NCBI RefSeq assembly: GCF_947502395.1
Contig: NZ_CANMZM010000003.1
Span: 310,001 to 374,000, forward strand
Direction: 5' to 3'
Origin: an uncultured Erythrobacter sp.
GTDB taxonomy: Bacteria > Pseudomonadota > Alphaproteobacteria > Sphingomonadales > Sphingomonadaceae
Length of the DNA: 64,000 bases
The translations under genes and the position numbers were made by a program. Shown here piece after piece: positions 1 to 8,644 of this stretch (position 1 is the stretch's first letter; the number at the start of each line of letters is the position of its first letter). Under the pieces are notes generated by a model, which made no database searches, was not told the DNA's origin, and worked only from the letters and a program-made list of their open reading frames with translations.

Positions 1-323
1 ACTAGCGGCGCGGCGGAAATTCTCGAAATCGCAGATCGTGGAAGCCGTCCTCGCCTCGTTCCTTTCAACCGATGGAGCTGACCAGCGCGGTCGAGCGGCT
101 GGAGCGCGACGTTTCCGTCGGCAATGAGGCCATCGCGCTGTTCATCAAGTTCTGGCCCACCACCACGCCGCCCCTGCCGGACGATATGCGCGAGGCCGCG
201 CAGGCGTCAGGCAGAGAGCGATATGGCGGGTTCCTAGAGACGCTTGGGCGGCGGCTGGCCAAGGGGCGCACGCTGACCAAGGAGGTTTCAGAAGACCGCA
301 CGCACGTTCAAAAGAGTAGGTAA
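1..323 (+). pseudogene. Frameshifted remnant of a CopG/ribbon-helix-helix type protein
   Basis: Two frames together give one recognisable protein. The frame starting at base 2 reads RRKFSKSQIVEAVLASFLS and then meets a stop at 125-127; the next frame, open to 321-323, continues with ERLERDVSVGNEAIALFIKFW and ends near RYGGFLETLGRRLAKG. From memory this order matches CopG-family proteins linked to trb-type conjugation genes in sphingomonads, which have roughly ten to twenty more residues at the junction, so a small deletion with frame change near base 85 is likely. The 5' end lies outside the window. The ATG at 72 would give an 83-residue C-terminal piece, but it lacks the DNA-binding half. 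The family assignment is by recognition and is not certain. Confidence 0.55.
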
Positions 324-478
324 TTCACGCTTTTGAGCGCTAAGGCACTCAGCCGAACAGATCCGTCGAGCAAGAATGTGTAAGGCGCAGCGATAGGATT
401 GTGCTATCGCAAAACAGTCTATTGGAAAACCTTTCTGGGAACTGAAGGGGTCGCAAGAGCAAAACGGCGGTAGCGCAT

Positions 479-1363
479 ATGGCAACACAAGCGAGTTTCG
501 CCGACTGGTACAAGCAGGCTTATGCCGGTTTCCCGCAAGAACACCGCGCGGCGGGGGCGTCCGGTCTGGAGTTGTTCTGTGTTGAACAGGATAGCCACGA
601 GAGCGTTGATGAGATGGGCGATTCCCACTGTATCGCTATGGCAGTCCGTCAAGACTCGTTGCTGCTTAGCCATTGGGATTTTGGCGATGGAAAGGCGGCT
701 GTGCACAGTGCACCGGGGCATTTCGTGTTCCAGCCTGCCGACAGCGCCCCCAGGATTTCAGTTGAAGGTCGGCATGACCTGCTCGTGCTCAGTTTTCCCG
801 ATAGCGCCATCACTGCGACCCTTGGCGAGGCCGCGCCGACTAGAAGGGCTTTCGATCCCCTGACACGAGAAATTCTCATTCGGGACCGAGAAATCCGCCA
901 ACTGATCTTATCGCTGTGGGACACCGCTGCGAAAGAGGGCCTCATGGCTGGCGTCAAGATGGATAGCCTGTTCCAATTAATGATCGTTCGCCTTGCCGAA
1001 TTATCCGGGCAAGCGGTAAACGAGAGCAACGCAGGGCTATCCCAAGAGCAGATCGCCAAGGCTTGCGCCCTGATCGAAGACCGGCTCGGCGAAGGGTTGA
1101 GTTTGCCAGAGATCGCTGGCGAGGTCGGCGTCTCACCCTTTCATTTCGCCCGGCGATTCAAGGCCCAGACCGGGGATACGCCCCATGGCTACATCATGGA
1201 ACGCCGCTTGGCGCGGGCCAAGGAGGCGTTGCATCATAGCCGCGACCCGATCGCAGATATCGCCTACGCCTGCGGTTTTTCCAGCCAGCAGCATATGACG
1301 ACGGCCTTTTCCAAGAATCTCGGCGTCACGCCTGCACGGTATAGAAAAACGTTGGCGGCGTGA
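479..1363 (+). CDS. AraC family transcriptional regulator
   Basis: Protein of 294 residues with an N-terminal ligand-sensing region (about 1-180) and a C-terminal AraC DNA-binding domain (about 195-290). Both helix-turn-helix units are visible: LSLPEIAGEVGVSPFHFARR, and DPIADIAYACGFSSQQHM followed by the usual LGVTPARYR ending. It is therefore intact. The effector and targets are unknown. Its stop overlaps the GTG start of a second AraC gene by four bases, so the two were cotranscribed. The N-terminal halves of the pair are alike (DWYKQAY/AWYKEAY; DEMGDSHCI/DEMGDALCI), so they are tandem paralogues. Confidence 0.9.
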   Translation: MATQASFADWYKQAYAGFPQEHRAAGASGLELFCVEQDSHESVDEMGDSHCIAMAVRQDSLLLSHWDFGDGKAAVHSAPGHFVFQPADSAPRISVEGRHDLLVLSFPDSAITATLGEAAPTRRAFDPLTREILIRDREIRQLILSLWDTAAKEGLMAGVKMDSLFQLMIVRLAELSGQAVNESNAGLSQEQIAKACALIEDRLGEGLSLPEIAGEVGVSPFHFARRFKAQTGDTPHGYIMERRLARAKEALHHSRDPIADIAYACGFSSQQHMTTAFSKNLGVTPARYRKTLAA

Positions 1364-2187
1364 GCGCGCAGCCGGCAACCCAGTTCGCCGCTTGGTACAA
1401 GGAGGCCTATGGCCGTTTCGCGCCGGAAGTTGCGACACCGGGGCATCTGCCTTTCGATGTGTTCCATGTCAGGCAGGACGCGCACAGTGAGACCGACGAG
1501 ATGGGCGACGCGCTCTGCATCGGTCTCGTCAAAGCGCCGATATCGACCCATATGAAAGTCGATGTCGGCGGCGGTTGGGTGTCAGGGCGTATCCCGAAAC
1601 CGGGACTAAGCTTCCAGCCATCCCACTCGATTGTTTTGTTCGATATAGATGGCCGCCACGAGTTAACCGTCGTCAGTTTTTCCGAGCATCTTGTTGCCTG
1701 GGTTTTCGGCGACGACGCGCCGCCGCTTTCAAACCTCGATGTGCTGACCCGCGATTCAACCTTCAACGATACTGAACCGGAGGACAGTATCGCGGCTCTC
1801 TGGCTCACCGTCACGCAGGGCGGACCGACGCAGGCGCTGAGGGTCGACGCCCTGTTTCAGATCATCCTGGTCAGACTGTTTCGGTGTTCCGATGAGCTAC
1901 GGTCCGGTTGCGCTCATGCACTTTCCGATGCGGTGCTCAGCCGGGCGGTCTCTCTCATGCATGAGCGGATGGCCGATGGCATAACGATTGGCGAATTGGC
2001 GGCCGAAGCGGGCCTGTCGCCCTGGCAATTCACCCGCAGCTTCGAGGCGACGACGGGCCGGACCGTCGATGCGTTTCTCGCTGAGAAGCGGGTCAGTAAG
2101 GCCAGACGCCTTCGCGACCTGCACGGGCGACAAGGACATCCAGATCATCAACGGCTACGGCGCGAAAGCGATCGACTTCATGAATGA
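1360..2187 (+). pseudogene. Second AraC regulator, truncated in its DNA-binding domain
   Basis: GTG start inside the stop of the preceding AraC gene (GTGA overlap). Residues 1-245 or so align by eye with the neighbour, including the first helix-turn-helix (ITIGELAAEAGLSPWQFTRS) and the following helix to about KRVSKARRL. The second helix-turn-helix and the GVTPxRYR end are missing. The frame instead runs through about 80 bases of foreign sequence and stops at 2187. In another frame that downstream DNA encodes the tail of an oxidoreductase, so the gene was cut by a deletion near 2095-2110. With one of two DNA-binding units gone, it probably no longer regulates normally. Confidence 0.8.
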
Positions 2188-2581
2188 GCAAGTCGCGGAC
2201 TACGTTGATCAGCATACGGGCGGAGCTGGTTTTGATGTCGTCTACGACTCCGTTGGCGGCGCCAATATGAGCAAATCCTTCGAAGCTGCCGCGCTCAACG
2301 GGCAGGTCGTTACCACTGTGTCGATGCTTGAGCTCGATCTCACTCCCGCACACTTCAAGGGGCTGTCGATCCACGTTGTCTTTATGCTGATCCCAATGCT
2401 CCACGACTTCAAGCGCGCTGAACATGGCCGTATCCTTGGAGAGATTGCCAAGTTGGTCGATGCAGGGAAAGTCGCACCATTGTTGGATGAGCAACGGTTT
2501 TCTCTTGAACAGACTGGTGGTGCCCATGACCGGCTGATCAGCGGTGACGCGACCGGGAAGGTCGTCATCGAAGTCGCCTAG
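2105..2581 (+). pseudogene. C-terminal remnant of a zinc/quinone-type MDR oxidoreductase
   Basis: About 158 codons with no start of their own. From the fusion point the frame reads FATCTGDKDIQIINGYGAKA, then FDVVYDSVGG and a C-terminal GKVVIEVA: the last part of the Rossmann domain and the end of a medium-chain dehydrogenase/quinone reductase (recognised from the family pattern). The catalytic N-terminal half and the GxGxxG nucleotide motif are absent. The fragment is joined to the truncated AraC gene in a different frame, so no full protein can be made. The frame is otherwise clean, suggesting a fairly recent deletion. Confidence 0.8.
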
Positions 2582-3493
2582 TCAGCAACTCGATTGCCAA
2601 GGCGGATTGCGACCGATCTTTTCAACCAGAAAGTCAATCAGAACCCGCACCTTGGCGGTCAGCACGTTGGATTTAGGATAGACCAGCCACAGCGCCCGAT
2701 CACTAACGACCTTCCACTCAGGAAGCACTTGCACAAGGACCCCATCACGCAGTTCGCGCTCCACGTTCCAGCGCGCGTTCAGCGAAATTCCAAGACCAGC
2801 CTTAGTCGCGAGCCGTTGACTCGCTCCGTCATCCAGTACGATCCTGGTGCCGTCCGCTTGCATGGTGATCGTTTCGCGGTACCCGTCGCGCTCAAGCTCA
2901 ACGGCGTTTTCCAATTGCCGGAAGGCGATCAAGTTATAGTCGGCCATTTCTTCGGGGTTCTGCGGCATCCCGGCTTTCGCGAGGTATTCCGGCGCGGCGC
3001 ACAGGACATCAGAGGCGTCGGCGAGCTTCCTCGCTTTTAGGCTGCTGTCGTCCAATACTCCGCTTCGCAGAGCGAGATCGAAGCTGCCTTCGAGTAGATC
3101 GAACTGTGCATCTGACAGGCGCAGGTCGAGGTTGATCTCAGGATATCGCTCAAGGAACTCGGGCAGGATTGGGGCGATGTAGAGCTGCGCAAAGCTGCTC
3201 GAAGCGGCGAGGCGGATCGTACCGGACGCTTGTGGGCGCCCCTGGCCGAGCGCGGCCATAGCTGCATCGCGTTGCGCAAGCATCTCGCGTGCAAATGGAA
3301 GAAATTCCTCACCCTCAATCGAAACCGAGACTTTCCGCGTGGACCTGTGAAGCAGCTCAGCACCTACCTCGCGTTCTAGTTTGGCGAGCCGCGCACTGGC
3401 GACGGCCGGGGCCAATCCGAGGTCTCGACCCGCCGCGCTGATGTTCAATTTCTCAGCCGCGCGAACAAACAGCCGAAGGCCTTCAAGATCCAT
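2582..3493 (-). CDS. LysR family transcriptional regulator
   Basis: 303 residues. The N-terminal winged helix-turn-helix is seen at about 1-60 (LNISAAGRDLGLAPAVASAR, then LEREVGAELLHRSTR). The rest is the usual two-lobed effector-binding domain, with GTIRLAASSSFAQLYIAP marking its start. It is transcribed away from the oxygenase gene at 3615, the classic layout for a LysR regulator and its target, so control of the 3615-7108 genes is the natural inference. It ends next to the oxidoreductase remnant at 2581, so an original link with that lost gene is the alternative. The inducer is unknown. Confidence 0.9.
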   Translation of the reverse strand: MDLEGLRLFVRAAEKLNISAAGRDLGLAPAVASARLAKLEREVGAELLHRSTRKVSVSIEGEEFLPFAREMLAQRDAAMAALGQGRPQASGTIRLAASSSFAQLYIAPILPEFLERYPEINLDLRLSDAQFDLLEGSFDLALRSGVLDDSSLKARKLADASDVLCAAPEYLAKAGMPQNPEEMADYNLIAFRQLENAVELERDGYRETITMQADGTRIVLDDGASQRLATKAGLGISLNARWNVERELRDGVLVQVLPEWKVVSDRALWLVYPKSNVLTAKVRVLIDFLVEKIGRNPPWQSSC

Positions 3494-3614
3494 CGATTAT
3501 ATCCCAATTCCATATTCTGTATCGAAAATCATGCGGTTTTATAGTCTGAGTGGTGGTAATATATCAATCCCAACAAGGCGGCAGATCGCGCCGCCACACA
3601 GTTGGAGAACTGCC
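3494..3614. promoter_or_regulatory. Divergent promoter region between LysR gene and oxygenase operon
   Basis: 121 bases, AT-rich near the LysR start, with an imperfect dyad around 3505-3530 of the T-N11-A type bound by LysR proteins. A GC stem-loop, GGCGGC-N7-GCCGCC, lies at 3577-3595 within the likely leader of the oxygenase mRNA. A ribosome binding site, GGAGAA, precedes the ATG at 3615. The operator call is by pattern only. Confidence 0.5.
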
Positions 3615-4397
3615 ATGCAGATCGATGCAAGCGTGAACTACCACGTCAAGAAAAGCACGCCGCAAGCGTTCGAGTTCGACGTAGACGGTATTGTTGGAAA
3701 CCTCGTCTCTCCCGAATTGATCGAGACCAAGATCAAGGTGACCGACCTCCGCGGCTGCAATGCCCACCCCCAGTTCGACCGCGATGGGATCGAGTTTCTT
3801 GGCCATGTTTCGGCTGTCGAAGACTTCGAGAGTGGAGAAAGCTGGAAGGCCATTTACGATCAAGAGCTGACCGATCTTCTGAAGGCGCGCATCGGCGCAA
3901 AGGAGGTCATAGTCTTCGACCATACGGTTCGGATCGATGATCCTCAGGCCTCGCGGCGTCCTGCTCGCAACGTCCACAATGACTACAATGAAAAGGGCGC
4001 AGAACAGCGCTTGATCGACCTTGTCGGTGAAGACCGTGCGCAGGAATTCAAGCAAGCAGGCTATGGCTTTGTGAATGTATGGCGCCCTGTCCAGAATGTC
4101 ATCCAGAGCTCTCCGCTCGGGTTCATTCGCCCACAGTCGACGAAAGCTGGCGACTGGATGGATATCGGCCTGATCTACCCTGATCGGTTCGGTCAGATCC
4201 TGGGCGTTGCCGCGAATGAAAACCACGAGTGGTTCTATCATTCGAACATGAAACCAGACGAGATTGTTGTCTTCAACATTTACGACAATCGCTCTCGCCC
4301 TCATCTGGCGCACAGCGCGCTCGACCTGCCGTCCGATAAAGCGGCGGCTACGCCCCGCAAGAGTATCGAGAGCCGCACGCTCGTCCGCTATTCCTGA
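3615..4397 (+). CDS. CmcJ/NvfI-family oxygenase-like protein
   Basis: 260 residues from the ATG at 3615, chosen for its GGAGAA site and because upstream in-frame sequence lies in the promoter region. Family marks are a His-Asp pair in ARNVHNDYNEKG, then VNVWRPVQNVIQSSPLGFI, and a second His with Arg near the end (FNIYDNRSRPHLAHSAL). These fit the CmcJ/AsaB/NvfI group, whose studied members are non-haem iron/2-oxoglutarate enzymes of fungal secondary metabolism; many bacterial members are uncharacterised. It leads a unit with a second dioxygenase, an SDR and a crotonase, so it probably modifies a small molecule. The substrate is not known. Confidence 0.75.
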   Translation: MQIDASVNYHVKKSTPQAFEFDVDGIVGNLVSPELIETKIKVTDLRGCNAHPQFDRDGIEFLGHVSAVEDFESGESWKAIYDQELTDLLKARIGAKEVIVFDHTVRIDDPQASRRPARNVHNDYNEKGAEQRLIDLVGEDRAQEFKQAGYGFVNVWRPVQNVIQSSPLGFIRPQSTKAGDWMDIGLIYPDRFGQILGVAANENHEWFYHSNMKPDEIVVFNIYDNRSRPHLAHSALDLPSDKAAATPRKSIESRTLVRYS

Positions 4398-4416
4398 GGC
4401 ACGAAAGGCAATTCAT

Positions 4417-5331
4417 ATGTCTACCACCACACTTGATAAGGCACGCACGGTCCTGCGCCCCAGCCGCGAAGAAATGCTTGCACGAGCCCCGTCGGTCCAC
4501 CACTTCTGGAACACCAATAAGCACACATTTGAGGACGCTTGGAGCCAGTGGGAAGCCGAAAACGGTCACGGCGGCATCGCCCTTGATCGCTCGCTCTATT
4601 CCCCTGCGCTTTTGAAGGCAGTGGAGGCCGCATGGGACGATCCCAGCAAGGAAGCCGCTGTTGCGGACCTCTTCGAAGAGGTTTTCCCTGGCGTCTACAA
4701 AGCGCAGTTTTTCAACCCTGAGAATCTGGGCGAGCTGCGCGATTACATGGCGCGCGTGTCTGATGCTGGCATTCCAGTGCGCCCGCCATATGGCATTGTG
4801 CTCAACAAGGGCGGGGGCATGTTGGATCCGCGTTCGGAAGGATACTTGGCAGCGCCCATATTCCAAGCGTTCTACCGCGACCTGATGGACCACTTTATGC
4901 GCCCTATTGCGCGGCTCCTGTTCCCCGATGTCTATGGATATGACAGCCAGACCTTTGGTTTCTCGATCCAGTGGCAGGCGGGGGGTGACAAGGACCTTCG
5001 CGCGCACACCGATGCGTCAAGCGTAACGCTGAACGTCAACCTCAACCTTCCTGGCGAAGAGTATGAGGGATCAACGGTGCGCTTCATAGACCCCGTCAAC
5101 AAGCAGATGGCGGACCTGACGTTTGAGCCCGGTGTGGCGCTCATCCACCACGGCAGCGCCATGCACGCCTCCAAGTCGATCAAGAATGGCGAGCGGCACA
5201 ACTTCGTTCTGTGGCTCTCCGGTGAGCATGGCCAGATCCCGGATCAACACGGGCTGTCTGGAGAGCCTGCCTCGCCGCAAGAACGCTGGAGCGTGCCGAA
5301 CATTACGTCCGATGGCTCTGCCCCGTTCTGA
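4417..5331 (+). CDS. 2-oxoglutarate/Fe(II)-dependent dioxygenase (prolyl-4-hydroxylase-like fold)
   Basis: 304 residues from the ATG at 4417, 19 bases after the preceding gene. The double-stranded beta-helix iron site is clear: His-x-Asp in LRAHTDASSVTLNV, the distal His in HHGSAMHASKSI, and the 2-oxoglutarate-binding Arg in KNGERHNFVLWL. The first about 150 residues form a separate helical region with no motif I recognise. Two consecutive genes for iron oxygenases of different families suggest successive oxidations of one compound. The target could be a small molecule or a peptide; nothing here decides. Confidence 0.8.
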   Translation: MSTTTLDKARTVLRPSREEMLARAPSVHHFWNTNKHTFEDAWSQWEAENGHGGIALDRSLYSPALLKAVEAAWDDPSKEAAVADLFEEVFPGVYKAQFFNPENLGELRDYMARVSDAGIPVRPPYGIVLNKGGGMLDPRSEGYLAAPIFQAFYRDLMDHFMRPIARLLFPDVYGYDSQTFGFSIQWQAGGDKDLRAHTDASSVTLNVNLNLPGEEYEGSTVRFIDPVNKQMADLTFEPGVALIHHGSAMHASKSIKNGERHNFVLWLSGEHGQIPDQHGLSGEPASPQERWSVPNITSDGSAPF

Positions 5332-5364
5332 CAAGATTACCCGAAGACAAAGGGAAGCAAAGAT

Positions 5365-6162
5365 ATGACCAAGACAATTATGATCACCGGTGCAACAGAT
5401 GGCATCGGCTTCGAGACCGCAAAAGTGATCGCCGCGCAGGGGCATACGCTCCTGCTCCACGGCCGAAGCGCACAGAAGCTTGAGGATACGGCGGCGCAGA
5501 TCGCCAACATTCCGGGGGCGGGTAAGGTACACACATACCGCGCCGATCTAACAGACCTGTCCGCAGTTCGGGCGATGGCAAATGAAATCAAGAACGGCTT
5601 CGAAGCAATTGATGTGCTGATCAACAATGCCGGGGTCTTTGTGACCTCGCATCCTATCACCGCAGACGGTTACGATACGCGCTTTATTGTGAACGCTGTT
5701 GCGCCCTACTTGCTGACAAAACTGCTTTTGCCGATGTTCAGTTCGACTGGACGCGTGGTGAACTTGTCCTCTGCCGCTCAGTCACCGGTGCAGCTCGATG
5801 ATTTTCTGAACAAGCGCTCCTTTTCCGACAACGCTGCCTACGCACAGAGCAAACTGGCGTTGACCATGTGGTCGGCAGAGCTTGGTCAGGAACTGGATGC
5901 AAACGGCCCCTCCATCATTGCGGTCAATCCAGCGTCTTTTCTTGGCAGCAAGATGGTCAAAGATGCTTACGGCCAGAGCGGAAAAGATTTGCAGATCGGG
6001 GCAGATATCCTGACGCGAGCCGCACTCAGTGAGGAGTTCGCAGACGCCTCGGGTCGATATTACGACAATGATCGCAAAGCCTTCGCGCAGCCCCATCCTG
6101 ACGCTCTGGATTCGGCCAAAAACAAGCGCGTCGTCGAAGCGGTCGAACACCTGATTAGCTGA
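5365..6162 (+). CDS. Short-chain dehydrogenase/reductase
   Basis: 265 residues with the classical SDR layout: the TGATDGIG nucleotide-binding turn at about 8-15, LINNAG near residue 90, the catalytic Ser in VVNLSSAAQ, and YAQSK with the catalytic Tyr and Lys at about 160. The insert between the Ser and Tyr (QLDDFLNKRSFSD) resembles WW-domain oxidoreductase or retinol dehydrogenase-like SDRs. It lies 33 bases behind the dioxygenase gene, in the same unit. It would reduce a carbonyl or oxidise an alcohol with NAD(P)(H); the substrate is unknown. Confidence 0.88.
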   Translation: MTKTIMITGATDGIGFETAKVIAAQGHTLLLHGRSAQKLEDTAAQIANIPGAGKVHTYRADLTDLSAVRAMANEIKNGFEAIDVLINNAGVFVTSHPITADGYDTRFIVNAVAPYLLTKLLLPMFSSTGRVVNLSSAAQSPVQLDDFLNKRSFSDNAAYAQSKLALTMWSAELGQELDANGPSIIAVNPASFLGSKMVKDAYGQSGKDLQIGADILTRAALSEEFADASGRYYDNDRKAFAQPHPDALDSAKNKRVVEAVEHLIS

Positions 6163-6262
6163 TCATCCAGGCAATTCGGCAACCAAGTCCGACCGGAGCA
6201 CGCGCTTTGGTCGCTGGGAGAACTACGTCCTCAATCCACCGCCTTTGAGAAAGGATAATTCA

Positions 6263-7108
6263 ATGAAATATGAAGGTTTTGCAACGTTTTCAGTCGATCA
6301 AGATGGCCCTGTCATGCGGGTCACCTTCGACTTCGGCACGGTAAATGTCCAGGGTCAGGAGATGCTCGCAGACCTCAACAGTCTCGCCATGCGGCTTGAG
6401 CGCGACCGTCATACCAAGGTCGTCATCTTCCAGTCGGCCAACCCTGAAATCTGGGTCTGTCACTATGACACTGAACTCCTCAAAGACATGTCAGACGAGG
6501 CTGTATCGCGTGACGAAGCACAGCTGCTTGATCTCCAAGCAGTTTGCGAGCGGATCAGCAAAGTCCCGCAAGCGACGATCGCGAAGCTGGAAGGATTTGC
6601 GCGCGGCGGCGGCCATGAATTGGCGCTCGCGCTCGACATGCGCTTCGCAGCGCGCGGCAAATACAAGTTTATGCAGATGGAAGTCGGCATGGGTATCCTA
6701 CCATGCGGGGGCGGTGCATCGCGCATGGCTCGCCAAACTGGCCTCGGCAAAGCGCTCGAGATCATTCTGAGTGCGCAAGATTACGATGCCGATGATGCCG
6801 AGCGTCTCGGCACAATCAATAAGGCGCTCGATGCGGATGAGATCGGTGAATACGTCGATAATCTCGCGGGCCGCATCGCCCAATTCCCGGCGGAATCAAT
6901 CAACGCTTGCAAACAGATGGTTTATGAGTCCATCGATAAGCCGATCGATGAGGCGCTCAAAGCCGAGGTCTACTGGCTCTATCAGGCTACGAGCAAGACT
7001 CCGGCACTCGAGCGCTTCCGCATTGCTGACGAGCAAGGGCTCGAGCACGATATCGAGAACCAGCGCAAATGGAGCAAGCTCGTGATGGACGTTCAGGACA
7101 TCAATTGA
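6263..7108 (+). CDS. Enoyl-CoA hydratase/isomerase (crotonase) family protein
   Basis: 281 residues from the ATG at 6263, which has an AAAGGA site; an in-frame TTG at 6245 is less likely. Crotonase-fold marks: the second oxyanion-hole strand (GFARGGGHELALALDMRFA), then MEVGMGILPCGGG, with Glu residues at both usual catalytic places (MEVG and ALEIIL). The first oxyanion-hole segment is odd: where the family usually has an Ala-Gly-Ala-Asp run, this reads PEIWVCHYDTELL. It may act on a CoA ester or a related substrate. It closes the oxygenase unit and is followed by a hairpin. Confidence 0.8.
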   Translation: MKYEGFATFSVDQDGPVMRVTFDFGTVNVQGQEMLADLNSLAMRLERDRHTKVVIFQSANPEIWVCHYDTELLKDMSDEAVSRDEAQLLDLQAVCERISKVPQATIAKLEGFARGGGHELALALDMRFAARGKYKFMQMEVGMGILPCGGGASRMARQTGLGKALEIILSAQDYDADDAERLGTINKALDADEIGEYVDNLAGRIAQFPAESINACKQMVYESIDKPIDEALKAEVYWLYQATSKTPALERFRIADEQGLEHDIENQRKWSKLVMDVQDIN

Positions 7109-7130
7109 GCCAAGGCTTCAACTGAGTGGA

Positions 7131-7162
7131 ACCCGGCCTTGAAACAGTAGGCCGGGCTCTTC
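7131..7162 (+). terminator. Hairpin terminator after the oxygenase operon
   Basis: CCCGGCCT, nine-base loop, AGGCCGGG followed by CTCTTCTTT, just after the crotonase stop. GC-rich stem with a pyrimidine-rich tail. Confidence 0.7.
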
Positions 7163-7229
7163 TTTCCGGCGAATATGATGTCCATTTATGGGTCGCAAGC
7201 GGAAGGTCCGCTGTCGGTTGCCACGCCAC

Positions 7230-7269
7230 AAGAAAGGGGCGCTTCCCGCGAAGGAAGCGCCCCTTTCTT
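7230..7269. terminator. Long perfect inverted repeat, terminator of gdhA (bidirectional)
   Basis: A 17-base perfect stem (AAGAAAGGGGCGCTTCC and its complement) around a six-base loop. The arms start with A-rich and end with T-rich sequence, so it works on either strand. It lies 22 bases past the gdhA stop. Confidence 0.85.
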
Positions 7270-7291
7270 GTGTTCGCCTTTCGACTGCTGC

Positions 7292-8644
7292 TTACACCAC
7301 GCCGAACGCCAGCATCGCGTCGGCCACTTTCTTAAAGCCCGCGATATTTGCGCCCTTCACATAGTCCACATAGCCATCGCCTTGGTCGCCATATTCGGTG
7401 CACTTCTCGTGGATGCCTTGCATGAGGTCGGTTAGCATTTCTCCTAGGCGCTCATGATTCCAGCTGATGCGCTCTGAGTTCTGGCTCATTTCCAGACCAG
7501 ACACTGCGACACCGCCAGCGTTCGCGGCCTTGCCGGGGCCGTACATCAGTTTGGCATCGTGGAAGACCTTCACGCCTTCCAGAGTTGTCGGCATGTTCGC
7601 GCCTTCGGAAACGCCTTTGCAGCCATTGCTAACTAGCGATTTGGCCTCGTCTTCGTTGAGCTCGTTTTGCGTTGCGCAAGGTAATGCCAAGTCTGCTGCA
7701 ACGTTCCAAGGACGGCCTTCGTGGAAGGTGGCACCACTGAACTCATCAACATATTCGCTGATTCGACCGCGTTTGACGGTTTTGAGGTGCTTCACCCAAT
7801 CGATCTTCTCTTGAGTGATGCCATCCGGATCGTGAATGAATCCACCCGAATCAGACAGGGTCAAAACCTTGCCACCAAGCTGCGTGATCTTCTCGGCAGC
7901 GTGCGTTGCCACATTGCCTGATCCCGAAATCACCGCGGTGTGGCCTTCGATGTCCCGGCCTTTGTGCTTCAGCATGTTTTGCAGGAAGTAGACCGCACCA
8001 TAGCCGGTTGCCTCAGGGCGCATCTGCGAGCCGCCATATTCCTGACCCTTGCCGGTCAGAACGCCTTCCCAGCGATTGGTCAGGCGCTTGTACTGGCCAA
8101 ACATATAGCCAATCTCGCGCCCGCCAACGCCAATATCGCCTGCTGGAACGTCAGTGTCTGGTCCAATGTGACGGTAAAGTTCTGACATGAAGCTTTGGCA
8201 GAAGCGCATGACCTCTGCGTCAGATTTACCCTTAGGGTTGAAGTTCGCGCCGCCTTTGCCGCCGCCCATGGGAAGGCCGGTGAGCGAGTTCTTGAAGGTT
8301 TGCTCAAAGGCGAGAAATTTCAGAACACTCTCAGTCACCGAAGGGTGGAAGCGGATGCCGCCCTTGTAGGGGCCAATCGCATTGTTGTTCTGGACCCGCC
8401 AGCCACGTTGTACGCGGATGTTGTGATTGTCGTCTTCCCAGCAAACGCGGAAGGAAACGATTCGATCAGGCTCAGCGATCCGGCGCAGGATCTGCGCTTC
8501 GTGATACTCGACCTTATCGGCCATGAATTCGAAAATATCTTGAGCAACTTCATGAACTGCCTGGATGAACTCGGTCTGTCCAGGATTGCGCTTTTTCACG
8601 CCTTCCATGAATTGTGATAGGTTTACGTGGTCGGAAACCGGCAT
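7292..8644 (-). CDS. gdhA: NADP-type glutamate dehydrogenase
   Basis: 450 residues, the usual length of the hexameric bacterial enzyme, which joins ammonium to 2-oxoglutarate to make glutamate. The start at 8644 is preceded by a purine-rich GGGGGGAG site; in-frame upstream ATGs lie in non-coding-like sequence. Recognised blocks are GPYKGGIRFHPSVTESVLK, the catalytic Lys in LPMGGGKGGA, DVPAGDIGVGGREIGYM, and the dinucleotide-binding GSGNVATHAAEK. The closing terminator and the flanking genes suggest a single-gene unit, with no link to phototrophy visible. Confidence 0.96.
   Translation of the reverse strand: MPVSDHVNLSQFMEGVKKRNPGQTEFIQAVHEVAQDIFEFMADKVEYHEAQILRRIAEPDRIVSFRVCWEDDNHNIRVQRGWRVQNNNAIGPYKGGIRFHPSVTESVLKFLAFEQTFKNSLTGLPMGGGKGGANFNPKGKSDAEVMRFCQSFMSELYRHIGPDTDVPAGDIGVGGREIGYMFGQYKRLTNRWEGVLTGKGQEYGGSQMRPEATGYGAVYFLQNMLKHKGRDIEGHTAVISGSGNVATHAAEKITQLGGKVLTLSDSGGFIHDPDGITQEKIDWVKHLKTVKRGRISEYVDEFSGATFHEGRPWNVAADLALPCATQNELNEDEAKSLVSNGCKGVSEGANMPTTLEGVKVFHDAKLMYGPGKAANAGGVAVSGLEMSQNSERISWNHERLGEMLTDLMQGIHEKCTEYGDQGDGYVDYVKGANIAGFKKVADAMLAFGVV

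Noticed and set aside
3564..4313. 249-codon minus-strand frame opposite the CmcJ-like gene
   Set aside because: Shadow of the sense gene, which has a good ribosome site and clear motifs.
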